DNA from: Brevibacillus fulvus
GTDB taxonomy: Bacteria > Bacillota > Bacilli > Brevibacillales > Brevibacillaceae
Reading direction: 5' to 3'
DNA: 64,000 nt
NCBI RefSeq assembly: GCF_016908525.1
Contig: NZ_JAFBEB010000013.1
Span: 55,678 to 119,677 of the forward strand
Positions 18,184-28,592 of the stretch are shown piece after piece; the first letter of the stretch is position 1, and each line of letters starts with the position of its first letter. Below the pieces are notes generated by a model. The model did no database searches, was not told the DNA's origin, and was given only the letters and a program-made list of their open reading frames with translations. The position numbers and the translations under genes are program-made.

Positions 18184-19200
18184 CTATCGCCACTTTCCCT
18201 GCACATACCGAGCGTCAAATAAAAACAGGCGAAGCAGCAGCAACAGCGACGGGAGCAGCAGGCAAAGCCCGGCGATAAACCCGATGACCAGCGAACGGCC
18301 CATCGCTGAGTCGGTGATGCTGGTGTGAATGGTGATGGACGGATAAAGGATATAAGGAAGATGCGATAACCCGTAGCCAAAAAAGGCAAACGCAAACTGC
18401 AGCATCACCAGGATGAAGCCCCAGCCGTACCCGTCTCGTCCCAACAGCAAGGCCAGCGCGCCTAAAAAGCAGGCAAATGAACAGAGAAACAGCCAGCTGT
18501 GCTCCAGCATGTTGGCAAAATGCAGCGGGTTGTGCTCATAAATGGATAAAAAAACGAGAAAGCTGGCAAAAATCGTCGGCAAACTCCAAAACAGGGCAAA
18601 CGAACGCAACAATTTGGCAGCCTTGAGGTCTTCAGCTTTTTTGGCATAATAGGCCAGAAAATAGGCGCTGATAAATAACACGCTCACCAAGGCCAGGAAG
18701 ACAACCGACCAGGCATACGGACTGGTCAGCAGCTCGTCGGCCAGCAGCTGTGGTGAACTCCCGCTTTGCCCGATAAACCCCCCCTCCGAGATGGTCAAAA
18801 ACATCGACAGCGACGCCGGTATCAAGAGTCCCGTTACACCGTAAACCATGTGGAACAGCCAATGATCGCGGACACCGTAATGGGCAAACGCATAGAAGGA
18901 GCCCCGCAGCGAGAGCAGCACAAGAAACAGACTGCCAGGCACCAGCGCGGCTGTGCCGAAGTAATAGGCGGTGTCGGGGAAAAATCCGATCAAACCAACG
19001 ACAAAGAAGATCAAAAATACATTGGTAACCTCCCAGACAGGCGACAAATATCGCTCAATCACTTGATTGACGATATGTTCCCGTCCTGTCGTCTTGCAGT
19101 AAAAGGAAAAAAAGCCGGCGCCAAAATCAATGGAAGCCGTAATGATATAGCCATACAAAAAGACCCACAAGATCGTAATGCCCATCAGTGGCAAATCCAT
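18184..19200 (-). CDS. cydB: cytochrome bd-type quinol oxidase subunit II
   Basis: The 338-residue integral membrane protein has about eight to nine helices and the CydB N-terminal signature (LWVFLYGYIITASIDFGAGFFSFYCK), followed by VWEVTNVFLIFF and LRGSFYAFAHYG. It forms the second subunit of the bd oxidase with CydA, 27 nt upstream. The family includes the B. subtilis YthB type. No cydCD maturation genes are nearby. Confidence 0.92.
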   Translation of the reverse strand: MDLPLMGITILWVFLYGYIITASIDFGAGFFSFYCKTTGREHIVNQVIERYLSPVWEVTNVFLIFFVVGLIGFFPDTAYYFGTAALVPGSLFLVLLSLRGSFYAFAHYGVRDHWLFHMVYGVTGLLIPASLSMFLTISEGGFIGQSGSSPQLLADELLTSPYAWSVVFLALVSVLFISAYFLAYYAKKAEDLKAAKLLRSFALFWSLPTIFASFLVFLSIYEHNPLHFANMLEHSWLFLCSFACFLGALALLLGRDGYGWGFILVMLQFAFAFFGYGLSHLPYILYPSITIHTSITDSAMGRSLVIGFIAGLCLLLPSLLLLLRLFLFDARYVQGKWR

Positions 19201-19227
19201 AAATCACTGCCTCCTCCAGCCGCTCGC

Positions 19228-20544
19228 TCATCGCAACTCTGAGTCGAACGGCCGCTCATGAAACATTTTGCGCAAGACCACGGTACAGACTGCCGCGATA
19301 AAAAGGTACAATCCGACAAACAAAAGCAGCATCTTGTCGACATGTTCCGCTGTTGTCGCCGCATGCTCCGTTTTCATATACCCCACCAAAATCCACGGCT
19401 GCCGTCCCAGTTCCGAGAAAATCCAGCCCAGTTCGATCGCCAGCAAGGAAAGCGGTGCGGCGAGGACGATTGCCCGCAGCCAGCCTTTTGCCGGCCCCCT
19501 TTTTTTCTGCCAACGCAGGCCGAGAACATATCCCGCAGGAAGCACCAGCATATAAATTCCAATAGCGACCATCCCGTCAAACAAATAATGAATAACCAAC
19601 GGCGGCCAATACGCCATCGGCACCTGGTCGAGGCCCTTGACCAGACCGTCTGCCGAGCCCGTCGCCAAAATACTGAGGGCATACGGGATTTTCAGCCCGT
19701 AATTCACTTCCCAGCTGTTTTGATCCAACACGCCGCCCAACACCAACGGAGCACGCCGATCCGTATGGAAGTGCCACTCTGCTGCCGCCAGTTTTTCCGG
19801 CTGGTATTGGGCCAAATATTTGCCGGCGATATCCCCCCAAAGCGCAGTGGCAAGCGAGAAGAAAAAGGCAGCAGTCAAGGTAAGGCGCAAAGCTTTTAGA
19901 TGATAGGGATGGCTGCTGCCTCTAAGCAGGCGGAGAGCGGCGATCGCAGCCAAGACGTAGGCAGAAGCGGCATAAGAAGAGAAGATCATATGGCCCGCTT
20001 TTGATGGAGTCGCCGGATTAAACATCGCGAGCAACGGCTGAATGTCGACGATGCGGCCATCGACGAGCGAAAAACCTTGGGGAGCGTTCATAAAGGCATT
20101 GACCGACATGATAAAAAAGGCGGAAGCGGTAGAGCCAAGAATGACCGGAAGAGAGAACAGCCAGTGCAGATATGGCTGTCTGAAACGATTCCATGTATAC
20201 AAATAGATGCCAAGAAAAATCGCTTCGAAGAAAAAGGCGAACGTTTCCAAAAACAGCGGCAAGGCAATCGCTTCACCGGCGACGCGCATAAAGCTGGGCC
20301 AAAGCAAACTGAGCTGCAAAGCGATGCAGGTGCCGGTCACCACCCCGACCGCGACCGGTACCGTAAAACCTCTCACCCAGCGTTTGGCCATCAGGAGATA
20401 ATGCTGATCGTTTCGCCGGATGCCCAGCCATTCCGCGATCGAGATCAGCACCGGAATTCCGACGCCAAGCGCAGCAAAAATAATATGAAACCCAAGTGTG
20501 ACCGACGTAAGGATGCGAGCCAGCATGGTCTGATCCAATTCCAT
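19228..20544 (-). CDS. cydA: cytochrome bd-type quinol oxidase subunit I
   Basis: The 438-residue subunit carries the haem sites. FHIIFA near residue 19 has the high-spin haem His; GRQPW (ELGRQPWI) and the preceding IFSELG are hallmark residues of the quinol oxidase; ETFAFFFEAIFLG holds the conserved acidic proton-path residues. The periplasmic Q-loop is short, as in CioA/YthA-type oxidases. It oxidises menaquinol and reduces O2 with high affinity. I chose the ATG after AGGAGGGG; an upstream extension of 27 codons has no ribosome site. First gene of cydA-cydB-rhodanese-lipoprotein-sco. Confidence 0.93.
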   Translation of the reverse strand: MELDQTMLARILTSVTLGFHIIFAALGVGIPVLISIAEWLGIRRNDQHYLLMAKRWVRGFTVPVAVGVVTGTCIALQLSLLWPSFMRVAGEAIALPLFLETFAFFFEAIFLGIYLYTWNRFRQPYLHWLFSLPVILGSTASAFFIMSVNAFMNAPQGFSLVDGRIVDIQPLLAMFNPATPSKAGHMIFSSYAASAYVLAAIAALRLLRGSSHPYHLKALRLTLTAAFFFSLATALWGDIAGKYLAQYQPEKLAAAEWHFHTDRRAPLVLGGVLDQNSWEVNYGLKIPYALSILATGSADGLVKGLDQVPMAYWPPLVIHYLFDGMVAIGIYMLVLPAGYVLGLRWQKKRGPAKGWLRAIVLAAPLSLLAIELGWIFSELGRQPWILVGYMKTEHAATTAEHVDKMLLLFVGLYLFIAAVCTVVLRKMFHERPFDSELR

Positions 20545-20653
20545 TCTACTCCCCTCCTGATAAAAGCTTATGGGGCTTGCCGCGGAAAGAGGACAGCCAT
20601 TTGTGGCATTTTCATTCCAAACCATTCCCTGCAGATTACTTGGAAAAAAGCAA

Positions 20654-20682
20654 TTGACTGCCTGGCTGAATTTTCTTATAAT
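20654..20682 (+). promoter_or_regulatory. sigma-A promoter of metY
   Basis: TTGACT and TATAAT with 17 bp between; the S-box aptamer begins about 28 bp after the -10 box. Confidence 0.85.
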
Positions 20683-20709
20683 TGCTATCAGCTAACAAAA
20701 ACTGGATAT

Positions 20710-22199
<1,490 letters not shown>

Positions 22200-22288
22200 A
22201 GTTTTTGGGCAAAAGGGCGGTCTGTTTAGGCACCTACCCAGTTTCCCGCTCATATTCTGTTGTTGCGAATGTAAGGAGGGAATCTGCC

Positions 22289-23098
22289 GTGAGTGACTTT
22301 CAACAGACCGCTCTGTTTGAACATCGTTTCTGGTTGCAAGTATTGGGCGACCATTCTCGCTTTATTTTTGACAGTTTGGCGCCCGGTGAAGTAGAGCTGG
22401 CGCAGACGGCCAATCATTTTATCCTCGTGTTCGATCAATTGTTGCAACGTTCCCGAACGGAACTTTCGGTTACCGACATCCAGACGCTAAATCAACAGGC
22501 GCTTTATTACGCGATGGAGCTGCGCAACTTCAAACTGAACCTTTTAAAAAGATTGCTGACAAAAGAAGTGACGATCCATCTGCCCCCGACTTTTATCAAT
22601 CACATGGTCAATGAAGTGGACGAATATTTGCGGATATTGCCATACTTGATCGCTGGTCAAACGCCGCCCGCTTGCCATCCGCTTCACTACCATCTGATCT
22701 GGCTGCCGGACGCCTCCGGACATGCGGCGACGATCTCCAGCACCGTTGATCCTGTCGAAACCGAGACAAGGGCAAAATCGGATGAATACCGGAGACGTTT
22801 TGATCAGCTGTTTATCAAGGCTTACGAAATGGCTGGCTATTTGCGCGCCAATCTCGAGCAATTTCCGGCCTTGACCCGGTTTAATCTCGATGTCGAGTTG
22901 GAGATTAAATTGTTTCAGCGGTTTTTGGAGGAAATTGAGGAATTGGAAATCAATGACCAATTGTTGGGGACGCTTTCTCCCTTGTTCCCCGATCATATGG
23001 CGCGGGAAGAATGCTATTATTTGACGAAGCTCTCGCAAGTATCCGAACTGGAACAGCCCGATTGCGACCCGACCCAGCCGCGCAACGAAGCGGATTAA
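22289..23098 (+). CDS. DUF2935 domain protein
   Basis: The 269-residue protein has two copies of the all-helical DUF2935 fold (first: FEHRFWLQVLGDHSRFIFDSL with a His-x-x-x-Phe-Trp motif; second near DEYRRRFDQLFIKAYE... and ...DHMAREECYYLTKL). Proteins of this family in Bacilli resemble diiron/four-helix proteins but have no established function. The start is GTG with AAGGAGGG 9 nt upstream. It lies 90 nt after metY without an intervening terminator, so it may be read from the metY transcript, and a strong terminator follows. Confidence 0.85.
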   Translation: MSDFQQTALFEHRFWLQVLGDHSRFIFDSLAPGEVELAQTANHFILVFDQLLQRSRTELSVTDIQTLNQQALYYAMELRNFKLNLLKRLLTKEVTIHLPPTFINHMVNEVDEYLRILPYLIAGQTPPACHPLHYHLIWLPDASGHAATISSTVDPVETETRAKSDEYRRRFDQLFIKAYEMAGYLRANLEQFPALTRFNLDVELEIKLFQRFLEEIEELEINDQLLGTLSPLFPDHMAREECYYLTKLSQVSELEQPDCDPTQPRNEAD

Positions 23099-23155
23099 GC
23101 GGATTAAGCAGATGGCTCTCTCCATCGTTTGCAGGGAGGGCAACCAACGGAAAAA

Positions 23156-23214
23156 GGATGAATTACGGGGAAAAGGGAACATCCCTCTTCCGCGGCAATT
23201 CATCCTGTTTTTTA
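23156..23214 (+). terminator. terminator of the metY/DUF2935 unit
   Basis: Long imperfect hairpin with outer stem GGATGAATT / AATTCATCC and inner GGGGAA/TTCC-type pairs, followed by TGTTTTTT. Confidence 0.85.
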
Positions 23215-23249
23215 CTATCGGCTTTGGCAGGTTGGCTGCCATCCTGCTG

Positions 23250-24350
23250 CTATTCCGGCATTACACCCGTATAGTTGGACTGCGGACGGATAATCCGGTT
23301 GTTTGCCGCCTGTTCCAGCACGTGAGCGGACCAGCCGACTACCCTGCTGACCGCAAACGTCGGCGTAAAGATCGCGTCGTCAAGACCGACAGCGCGCATT
23401 ACGGCCGCAGCAAAAAATTCAACATTGGTATTCAGTTTCCGATTCGGTTTGTACTCAGCGAGCAGTTTTAAACCAACTTGTTCCACATGAGTGGCCAAAT
23501 CAAACCACGGATCATCGGCCGACAGTTCGGAAGCGACCACACGCAAGGCCGTTGCCCGCGGATCAATCGTTTTATAAACGCGGTGGCCAAACCCCATCAA
23601 GCGCTCACCCTTTTCCAGTTTGGCCCGCAGCCAAGGTTCGGCATTTTCCTTTGTCCCGATTTGTTCAATCATTTCCGTCACTTCCGACGGAGCTCCGCCA
23701 TGCAGCGGTCCTTTCAACGCACCGATCGCCGCGGTGATGGACGAGATCAAATCAGACCGCGTAGATGCCACGACTCGAGCCGCAAAGGTGGAGGCGTTCA
23801 TACCGTGTTCCTGGGTAAGAATCAGATAGGCATCAAGCGCACGCACATGAGCCGGATGGGGTATCTCTCCTTTAAGCATATACAAATAATTGGCGGTATG
23901 GTCGAGCGCCGAATTCGGTTCCAGCGGCTCGGTTCCTTGCAAGCACGCCTGCCGATAAGCAACGATCGTCGGCATCTTGGCCGTCAAGGAAATCACCTGC
24001 TCCAAAGTAGGCGGCCATGCGTGGGTTGGCTCGGCCAGCAACGAAACTCCCGTGCGCAACACGCTCATCATATCAACATCCGCGGGAATCTGGTCCAGCG
24101 CGGCTTTTACATGTGCCGGCAAAGTCCGGTTCGCTTTCAACTTCTCTTTCAGCGCATTCAGCTGCTGCTCGGTTGGCAACTCCCCGTACCAGAGCAGGTG
24201 CGCCACTTCTTCAAACGTATGGTGAATCGCCAAATCTCTCGCCCAGTGATTGCGATAGACAAGCAGTCCATTCTGTCCGTCAACCAGGCTCAGGTCGGTT
24301 TCCGCGACGACAACGTTATCCAAACCGATTGCGATGATATTTTCTGCCAT
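23250..24350 (-). CDS. citA: citrate synthase (CitA type)
   Basis: The 366-residue enzyme condenses acetyl-CoA and oxaloacetate. Catalytic residues are in the expected places: His in HGGAPSEV, His in MGFGHRVYKT, and Asp in VEFFAAAVMRAVGLDDAIF. ISSITAAIGALKGPLHGG is the family core, and SRVVGWSAHVLEQ carries the substrate-binding Arg. The start has AAGGAGTGAACGAG upstream. The gene just upstream is a CitR-type LysR regulator, which points to the minor, regulated CitA isozyme of Bacilli. A methylcitrate synthase role cannot be excluded. In B. subtilis citR and citA are divergent; here they are in tandem. Confidence 0.9.
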   Translation of the reverse strand: MAENIIAIGLDNVVVAETDLSLVDGQNGLLVYRNHWARDLAIHHTFEEVAHLLWYGELPTEQQLNALKEKLKANRTLPAHVKAALDQIPADVDMMSVLRTGVSLLAEPTHAWPPTLEQVISLTAKMPTIVAYRQACLQGTEPLEPNSALDHTANYLYMLKGEIPHPAHVRALDAYLILTQEHGMNASTFAARVVASTRSDLISSITAAIGALKGPLHGGAPSEVTEMIEQIGTKENAEPWLRAKLEKGERLMGFGHRVYKTIDPRATALRVVASELSADDPWFDLATHVEQVGLKLLAEYKPNRKLNTNVEFFAAAVMRAVGLDDAIFTPTFAVSRVVGWSAHVLEQAANNRIIRPQSNYTGVMPE

Positions 24351-24431
24351 CTCGTTCACTCCTTATTTCCATTTCCTGTTTTTAGTATAGCAATCGGCTT
24401 CTAACAGCGGAAATAAAAGAAATAAGGTTTA

Positions 24432-24452
24432 TTGATTACGATTTATAATCAA
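24432..24452. promoter_or_regulatory. LysR-type operator between citR and citA
   Basis: TTGATTA-7 nt-TAATCAA is a perfect inverted repeat and contains the T-N11-A core of LysR-type sites. It begins just downstream of the citR stop, about 80 bp upstream of citA. Autologous control of citA by CitR is the natural reading. Confidence 0.6.
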
Positions 24453-24456
24453 ATTT

Positions 24457-25371
24457 CTATCTAATCTGGTGGGGATCAACCTCGGTAAACGGCGCATAGA
24501 GTGCCGCCAAAATATCGATAAACTGTTTTACCGCTGAAGACGAGACAACCTTCGGCAACACCAGGTACGATCCCACCTTGGGCAATTCCAAACCCGGCGT
24601 TTCCAACTCAAGAAAACGGTTTTCAAACAGATCGCGGCTGATGGCTGAGCGGGGCAAAAACGATACCCCCAACCCTTCTTCAATAAACCGTTTGGCGATA
24701 TCGACCTGCGAGACGACCATCGTGCGAAAGGTCAGTCCTTTCTGGCGCAGCCTCATCAACAAGTCATCCCAATAGCCCGGATGATTATGGGTAAGCAATC
24801 GTCTCGTCGCCAACTCCTGTTCCCAATCCGGCAATGGCGCTTCCATATCCCCGCCGCTATGCGGCACTACATAGACGATGGGGTCGTAGTTCAGCAAGTA
24901 TGTCGTCACCTGAAATTCACCGGGAATCATCCGCGATAACCCCAAATCGGCTTGCCCGCTTTGCACCAAAGCGCCGATCTCCACAGACTCGGCGATCTTG
25001 ATGGAAATGTCGACATCCGGATAAGCTTTCGTGTAACGGTGAATGAGGCTGAGCAGCGAAGTCCGGGCGATCGTTGGCGAAACAGCAAGCTGCAATTTTT
25101 CGATATATCCCTGCCGCCAGGCCACCAACTCTTCCATTCCGCTATGCCACTGCTCCAGCATGCTTTTCGCCAGCGGCAAAAACCGTTCTCCTTCCGCCGT
25201 CAGTTTGACTCGCTTGCCGTAACGGACAAACAGCGTGAAGCCCAGCTCTTTTTCCAAATTGCGGATATGCTGGCTCACCGTCGGCTGGGCAATAAACAGC
25301 AGTTCCGCGGTTTGATGAAAATTTTCTGTATGCGCCGCGGTGACAAATGTTTGCAATAACCGGAGATCAAT
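24457..25371 (-). CDS. citR: LysR-type regulator CitR, probable ATT start codon
   Basis: The product is close to B. subtilis CitR along its whole length: TFVTAA..ENF..TAE.LF, LQLAVSP, LTHNHPxYWDDLL and KRFIEEGLGVSFLP are shared. The HTH lies in residues 5-60 and the effector-binding domain follows. The start is odd. A TTG six codons in is the first common start codon but has no ribosome site and removes part of the first helix. An AAAGGAGAG site sits 9 nt before an in-frame ATT, and starting there gives xDLRLLQTFVTAA, which aligns residue for residue with CitR MDFKWLHTFVTAA. I therefore propose initiation at ATT (304 residues). It lies 30 nt after the nitronate monooxygenase gene. Confidence 0.85.
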   Translation of the reverse strand: MDLRLLQTFVTAAHTENFHQTAELLFIAQPTVSQHIRNLEKELGFTLFVRYGKRVKLTAEGERFLPLAKSMLEQWHSGMEELVAWRQGYIEKLQLAVSPTIARTSLLSLIHRYTKAYPDVDISIKIAESVEIGALVQSGQADLGLSRMIPGEFQVTTYLLNYDPIVYVVPHSGGDMEAPLPDWEQELATRRLLTHNHPGYWDDLLMRLRQKGLTFRTMVVSQVDIAKRFIEEGLGVSFLPRSAISRDLFENRFLELETPGLELPKVGSYLVLPKVVSSSAVKQFIDILAALYAPFTEVDPHQIR

Positions 25372-25401
25372 AAGGCAACTCTCCTTTCCTCCACATCCGC
25401 T

Positions 25402-26493
25402 TTACCAAATCGCCTTGATTCGCGCTGCCGCCTGTCCGGCTTCTTCCAGCAATTTTGCCATAATCGCCGCGGCAGTTTCTTCTTTTTTCAACATGGCCAC
25501 TCCCTGTCCGGCCCATAATGACATCAATTCGCTGTTTCCTTGTTCGGCAGCTGCGCTGCGAATTTCCCGCGTCAGCTGATTTTGCAACGGATAGGGAAGC
25601 GTTTGCAGCTGTTGTTGGATCGCCGAGTTGATCAACTGATTGCGCAGTCCTCGCGCCGGTCTTCCCGAAAAAGCGCGCGTCAGCACCGTGTCGGTTTCGC
25701 CGGCGTCCAGCAGACGCTGCTTGTAAGCAGGATGGGCAGTACTTTCCCGGCAAGCCAAAAAACGGGTTCCCAGTTGAATCGCGTCAGCACCGAGCGCCAG
25801 AGCAGCGACCAGCGCCTGTCCGTTCATCATTCCGCCGGCAGCCACAATAGGCAGATCGGGCAACTGCTCGGTGAGCAACGATACCAGCGGCAGTGTTCCG
25901 ATGCACTGTCCTTCTCCCGCCGCTTCGATGCCAAACGTCCCCCGATGTCCGCCCGCCTCGCCGCCTTGCGCAACAATCGCATCCACTCCAATCTGCCGCA
26001 GCGTACGCGCCTCCTCCAGCGTGGTGGCCATTCCGATTACTTTCATCCCGGCATCGCGCGCCGCTTGCGCATATTGCTCGGAAGCGGAAAAGGCAAAGCT
26101 GAATACTGGAACTTTTTCTTCGACAATAATTTCAAAACATTGCGGAACATCGTCGGCAAAATGCGGCAGTTCTCCCGACCAGGCAGTCAATCCGACAGAC
26201 TCGCGCAGTTGATTGATCCACTCGATCAATTCCAAAGAAACTGTTGCTTCTCCTCCCGGGCCGGCAATCAGCAAGTTGACCGCAAACGGTTTGTTGGTCA
26301 GCTGTTTGATCTGACGGATCGCCTGGCGCAAAGCTTCCGGTTTCATATAGGCAGCGCCCAGTGTTCCCAAGCCCCCAGCCTCCGAAACAGCGGCCACCAA
26401 TTGCGGTGAGGTGATATTTCCGGCCATTCCCGCCAAAACAATCGGCACCTCAATGCCAAATTTCTCTGTGAAACGAGTGGAAAAGCGTGTCAT
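25402..26493 (-). CDS. nitronate monooxygenase / NAD(P)H-dependent flavin oxidoreductase
   Basis: The 363-residue TIM-barrel flavoprotein is of the NMO/2-nitropropane dioxygenase family. Landmarks: VLAGMAGNITSPQLVAAVSEAGGLGTLG at the N-terminus, VIGMATTLEEA, the QGGEAGGHRG FMN-phosphate motif (near residue 175) with the catalytic His, and AAGGMMNGQALVAALALGADAIQLGTRFL. It could detoxify nitronates or act as an enoyl-ACP-reductase-like (FabK) enzyme, but the HRG motif favours NMO. Upstream of citR in the same direction with a 30-nt gap, so NMO-citR and possibly citA share a transcript. Confidence 0.9.
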   Translation of the reverse strand: MTRFSTRFTEKFGIEVPIVLAGMAGNITSPQLVAAVSEAGGLGTLGAAYMKPEALRQAIRQIKQLTNKPFAVNLLIAGPGGEATVSLELIEWINQLRESVGLTAWSGELPHFADDVPQCFEIIVEEKVPVFSFAFSASEQYAQAARDAGMKVIGMATTLEEARTLRQIGVDAIVAQGGEAGGHRGTFGIEAAGEGQCIGTLPLVSLLTEQLPDLPIVAAGGMMNGQALVAALALGADAIQLGTRFLACRESTAHPAYKQRLLDAGETDTVLTRAFSGRPARGLRNQLINSAIQQQLQTLPYPLQNQLTREIRSAAAEQGNSELMSLWAGQGVAMLKKEETAAAIMAKLLEEAGQAAARIKAIW

Positions 26494-26807
26494 CCAGAAT
26501 GTCTCCTTTCGCCAGGGATATTTTTATCTTCTATGCTAATGGATTCTGTTTCTTCGCAAAATTCCCTCCAGTTTCCTATAAAAAACGGACGACAATTGCC
26601 GCTTCCGGTTCATTTATACTGTTTGCCACAGCTTGATCGCGGGGCTTTTTTCCCCTTTTTTTGGTTTTTCTAATGCGTTGCTGGAAAACATTGCTACCTG
26701 TGTTACAATACGTGAAGTCACGAATGAACGAAGGTTGGCGGATTTTGTACATTGCGTGACGGGAAACTGACTTGTAAGCTTTAGTAGTGTATTTAAGGAG
26801 GAGAATA
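26494..26807. other. divergent intergenic region between NMO and unknown membrane protein genes
   Basis: About 310 bp with no convincing gene. It must hold the promoters for both divergent units; a plus-strand TACAAT element near 26703-26708 is a possible -10 box, but its -35 is poor. A GGGG-T-rich-CCCC mini-hairpin with a T-run lies near 26640-26665; its role is unclear. Confidence 0.4.
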
Positions 26808-28451
26808 ATGGAGAATAATGTCACCTTGCAGCCAGAGACACCGCAGAAAAATAAGAAAAAACTTTGGATTGTTGCCGGAATCATCGTTGTCGTCATTTTA
26901 GCAGCGCTGGGTACCGTCCTGGCAAAAACCGATTTGTTCAAAAGCGCCAAGATCATTTATCTGGAGTCCGAATTGAAAACGTTGACCGACTTGGGCGACA
27001 GCCTCTCGGAAAGCTATGCTGACTACGAAAAAGAGATGCAGCCTTATTTGGATCAGCCGGTTCATTCCACAATGGAAATTTCCGATCTGGCGATTGATGG
27101 TGATATTCCTGACCCGTATGTGGCCCAAATTTTCGATTTGCTGGCAACCAGCAAACTGCAGATTGATTCCAGTCTGGATCAAACGAAACAACAGCAGTAT
27201 GCGAAAGTCAATCTGTTGTTAAACAGTGAGCCGTTTATCGGCTTCGAATATTTGATGGATCAGAACAAAATGGGCTTTGCTATTCCAGAATTGTCCAAAA
27301 AATATGGATATATCGATCTGAATGATTCGGATGCACTCAAAGAGAAGTTTGGCATCGAAAACTTGCCCAAACGCTTTGTCACTTATAACGATCTTGTCTC
27401 AGCCGTAAAAATCGACAAGAGCGAGCTTTCTTCCATTTTCAAGGATTACGGGTTGTTGTATGCCGACAGTTTGACCGATGAGCAAGTCACTCTCAACAAA
27501 AACAGCACGTTCGAACAGGACGGCTTCCAAACACCGGCGCGGGAAATTACCGTTTCGTTTACGGATGCTCAGTTGCAGCAGCTGTTGACGAAATTTGCCG
27601 ACAAAGCGACCAATGACGAAAAACTGTTCGACACTCTTTACACCCGCTATGAAAAGTTGACAAAATTGATGATCGACTCCGGCTATACGGAGGTCGCAGA
27701 AATCTCCAAAGAGGATGCAAAAGCAGCTTTCAAAGAGAACCTGGAGCAATTTAAACAAGACTTGCAAGGTACGGATGCCAATGGCGGCCTTAAAATGGTT
27801 CTGCACATTGACGACGATAACCACATCTTGTCACGCAAACTGATTCGTGTCGAAGACGGTAAAGAGAATCCGCTCCTGGAAATGGCCAGCTGGCAGCAAA
27901 ACGGAGAACAAAACTATCGTTTCTCCATGCTTCCAACCGAAAGCAATCAGGGCGAGGTGACCGTCAGCTACAAAGCGAAAGAGGAAGGGACGGACAAGAA
28001 AGGAACTTTTGCGTTCCTGATGAAAGAAAACGGGGATTTGGTTGATTTCTCCACTGACTTTACGGTCAAAACCGAATCCAACAAAGAAACCGGCTCTTAC
28101 GATTACAAGTTAAAGATCAACGACAATAGCGGCGACGATCTTGCCCTGTCCGGCAATATCAGCGGCAGTGTCACAAAAGGTGACAAAAAACGCGAAACAG
28201 AAGCCAGCATTAAAGTAAATCTCGATCAGCAGGATTTGGAGTTGCCCCATGCCTTCAGCCTGAAATTAAAAGAGACAGACGAGGCTGTTTCCGAGATCAA
28301 GCTGCCAACTCTGACAGAGGATAACTCGATTAACCTGGCAACGATGACCGACGAACAAATGTATGCACTGCAAGAAGAAGTCGGTCTGGCAGCCCAACAA
28401 TTCATGACCAAACATGCGGAACTGTTCCAACAGTTTATGGGCACTTATTAA
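26808..28451 (+). CDS. membrane-anchored hypothetical protein
   Basis: The 547-residue protein is not assigned. A Lys-rich cytoplasmic N-terminus is followed by one transmembrane helix (LWIVAGIIVVVILAALGTVLA, about residues 19-39). The rest, exposed outside, is rich in Asp, Lys, Ser and Gln with alternating beta-strands, such as repeated 'DISG', 'KLKINDN' and 'GNISGS' stretches. It looks like a lipoprotein-like or MucBP-like outer domain without Cys. The codon usage matches the host. AAGGAGGAG precedes the ATG. It is monocistronic with a strong terminator. A sporulation or envelope-stress role is possible but unsupported. Confidence 0.7.
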   Translation: MENNVTLQPETPQKNKKKLWIVAGIIVVVILAALGTVLAKTDLFKSAKIIYLESELKTLTDLGDSLSESYADYEKEMQPYLDQPVHSTMEISDLAIDGDIPDPYVAQIFDLLATSKLQIDSSLDQTKQQQYAKVNLLLNSEPFIGFEYLMDQNKMGFAIPELSKKYGYIDLNDSDALKEKFGIENLPKRFVTYNDLVSAVKIDKSELSSIFKDYGLLYADSLTDEQVTLNKNSTFEQDGFQTPAREITVSFTDAQLQQLLTKFADKATNDEKLFDTLYTRYEKLTKLMIDSGYTEVAEISKEDAKAAFKENLEQFKQDLQGTDANGGLKMVLHIDDDNHILSRKLIRVEDGKENPLLEMASWQQNGEQNYRFSMLPTESNQGEVTVSYKAKEEGTDKKGTFAFLMKENGDLVDFSTDFTVKTESNKETGSYDYKLKINDNSGDDLALSGNISGSVTKGDKKRETEASIKVNLDQQDLELPHAFSLKLKETDEAVSEIKLPTLTEDNSINLATMTDEQMYALQEEVGLAAQQFMTKHAELFQQFMGTY

Positions 28452-28466
28452 TAGAAGTAAAGTGCA

Positions 28467-28500
28467 ACCCTGCCGGTGCTTCCGGCAGGGTTGTTTTTTT
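28467..28500 (+). terminator. terminator of the hypothetical membrane protein gene
   Basis: AACCCTGCCGG / CCGGCAGGGTT, loop TGCT, then GTTTTTTT. Confidence 0.9.
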
Positions 28501-28524
28501 GCCGCAAGACTGGGTGAACCGCCG

Positions 28525-28563
28525 TAAAATAAAATAGACTACTGAACGATCATTCAGCAGTCT
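28525..28563 (-). terminator. terminator of chemoreceptor gene 1
   Basis: Minus-strand AGACTGCTGAA / TTCAGTAGTCT (one mismatch) followed by ATTTTATTTT. Confidence 0.65.
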
Positions 28564-28592
28564 CACCAAAGACAGTTGGGCACCGTTGGGCG

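Noticed and set aside
26576..26956. Minus-strand frame of 126 codons over the start of the hypothetical membrane protein
   Set aside because: It overlaps the start and ribosome site of a long plus-strand gene and has no ribosome site of its own.
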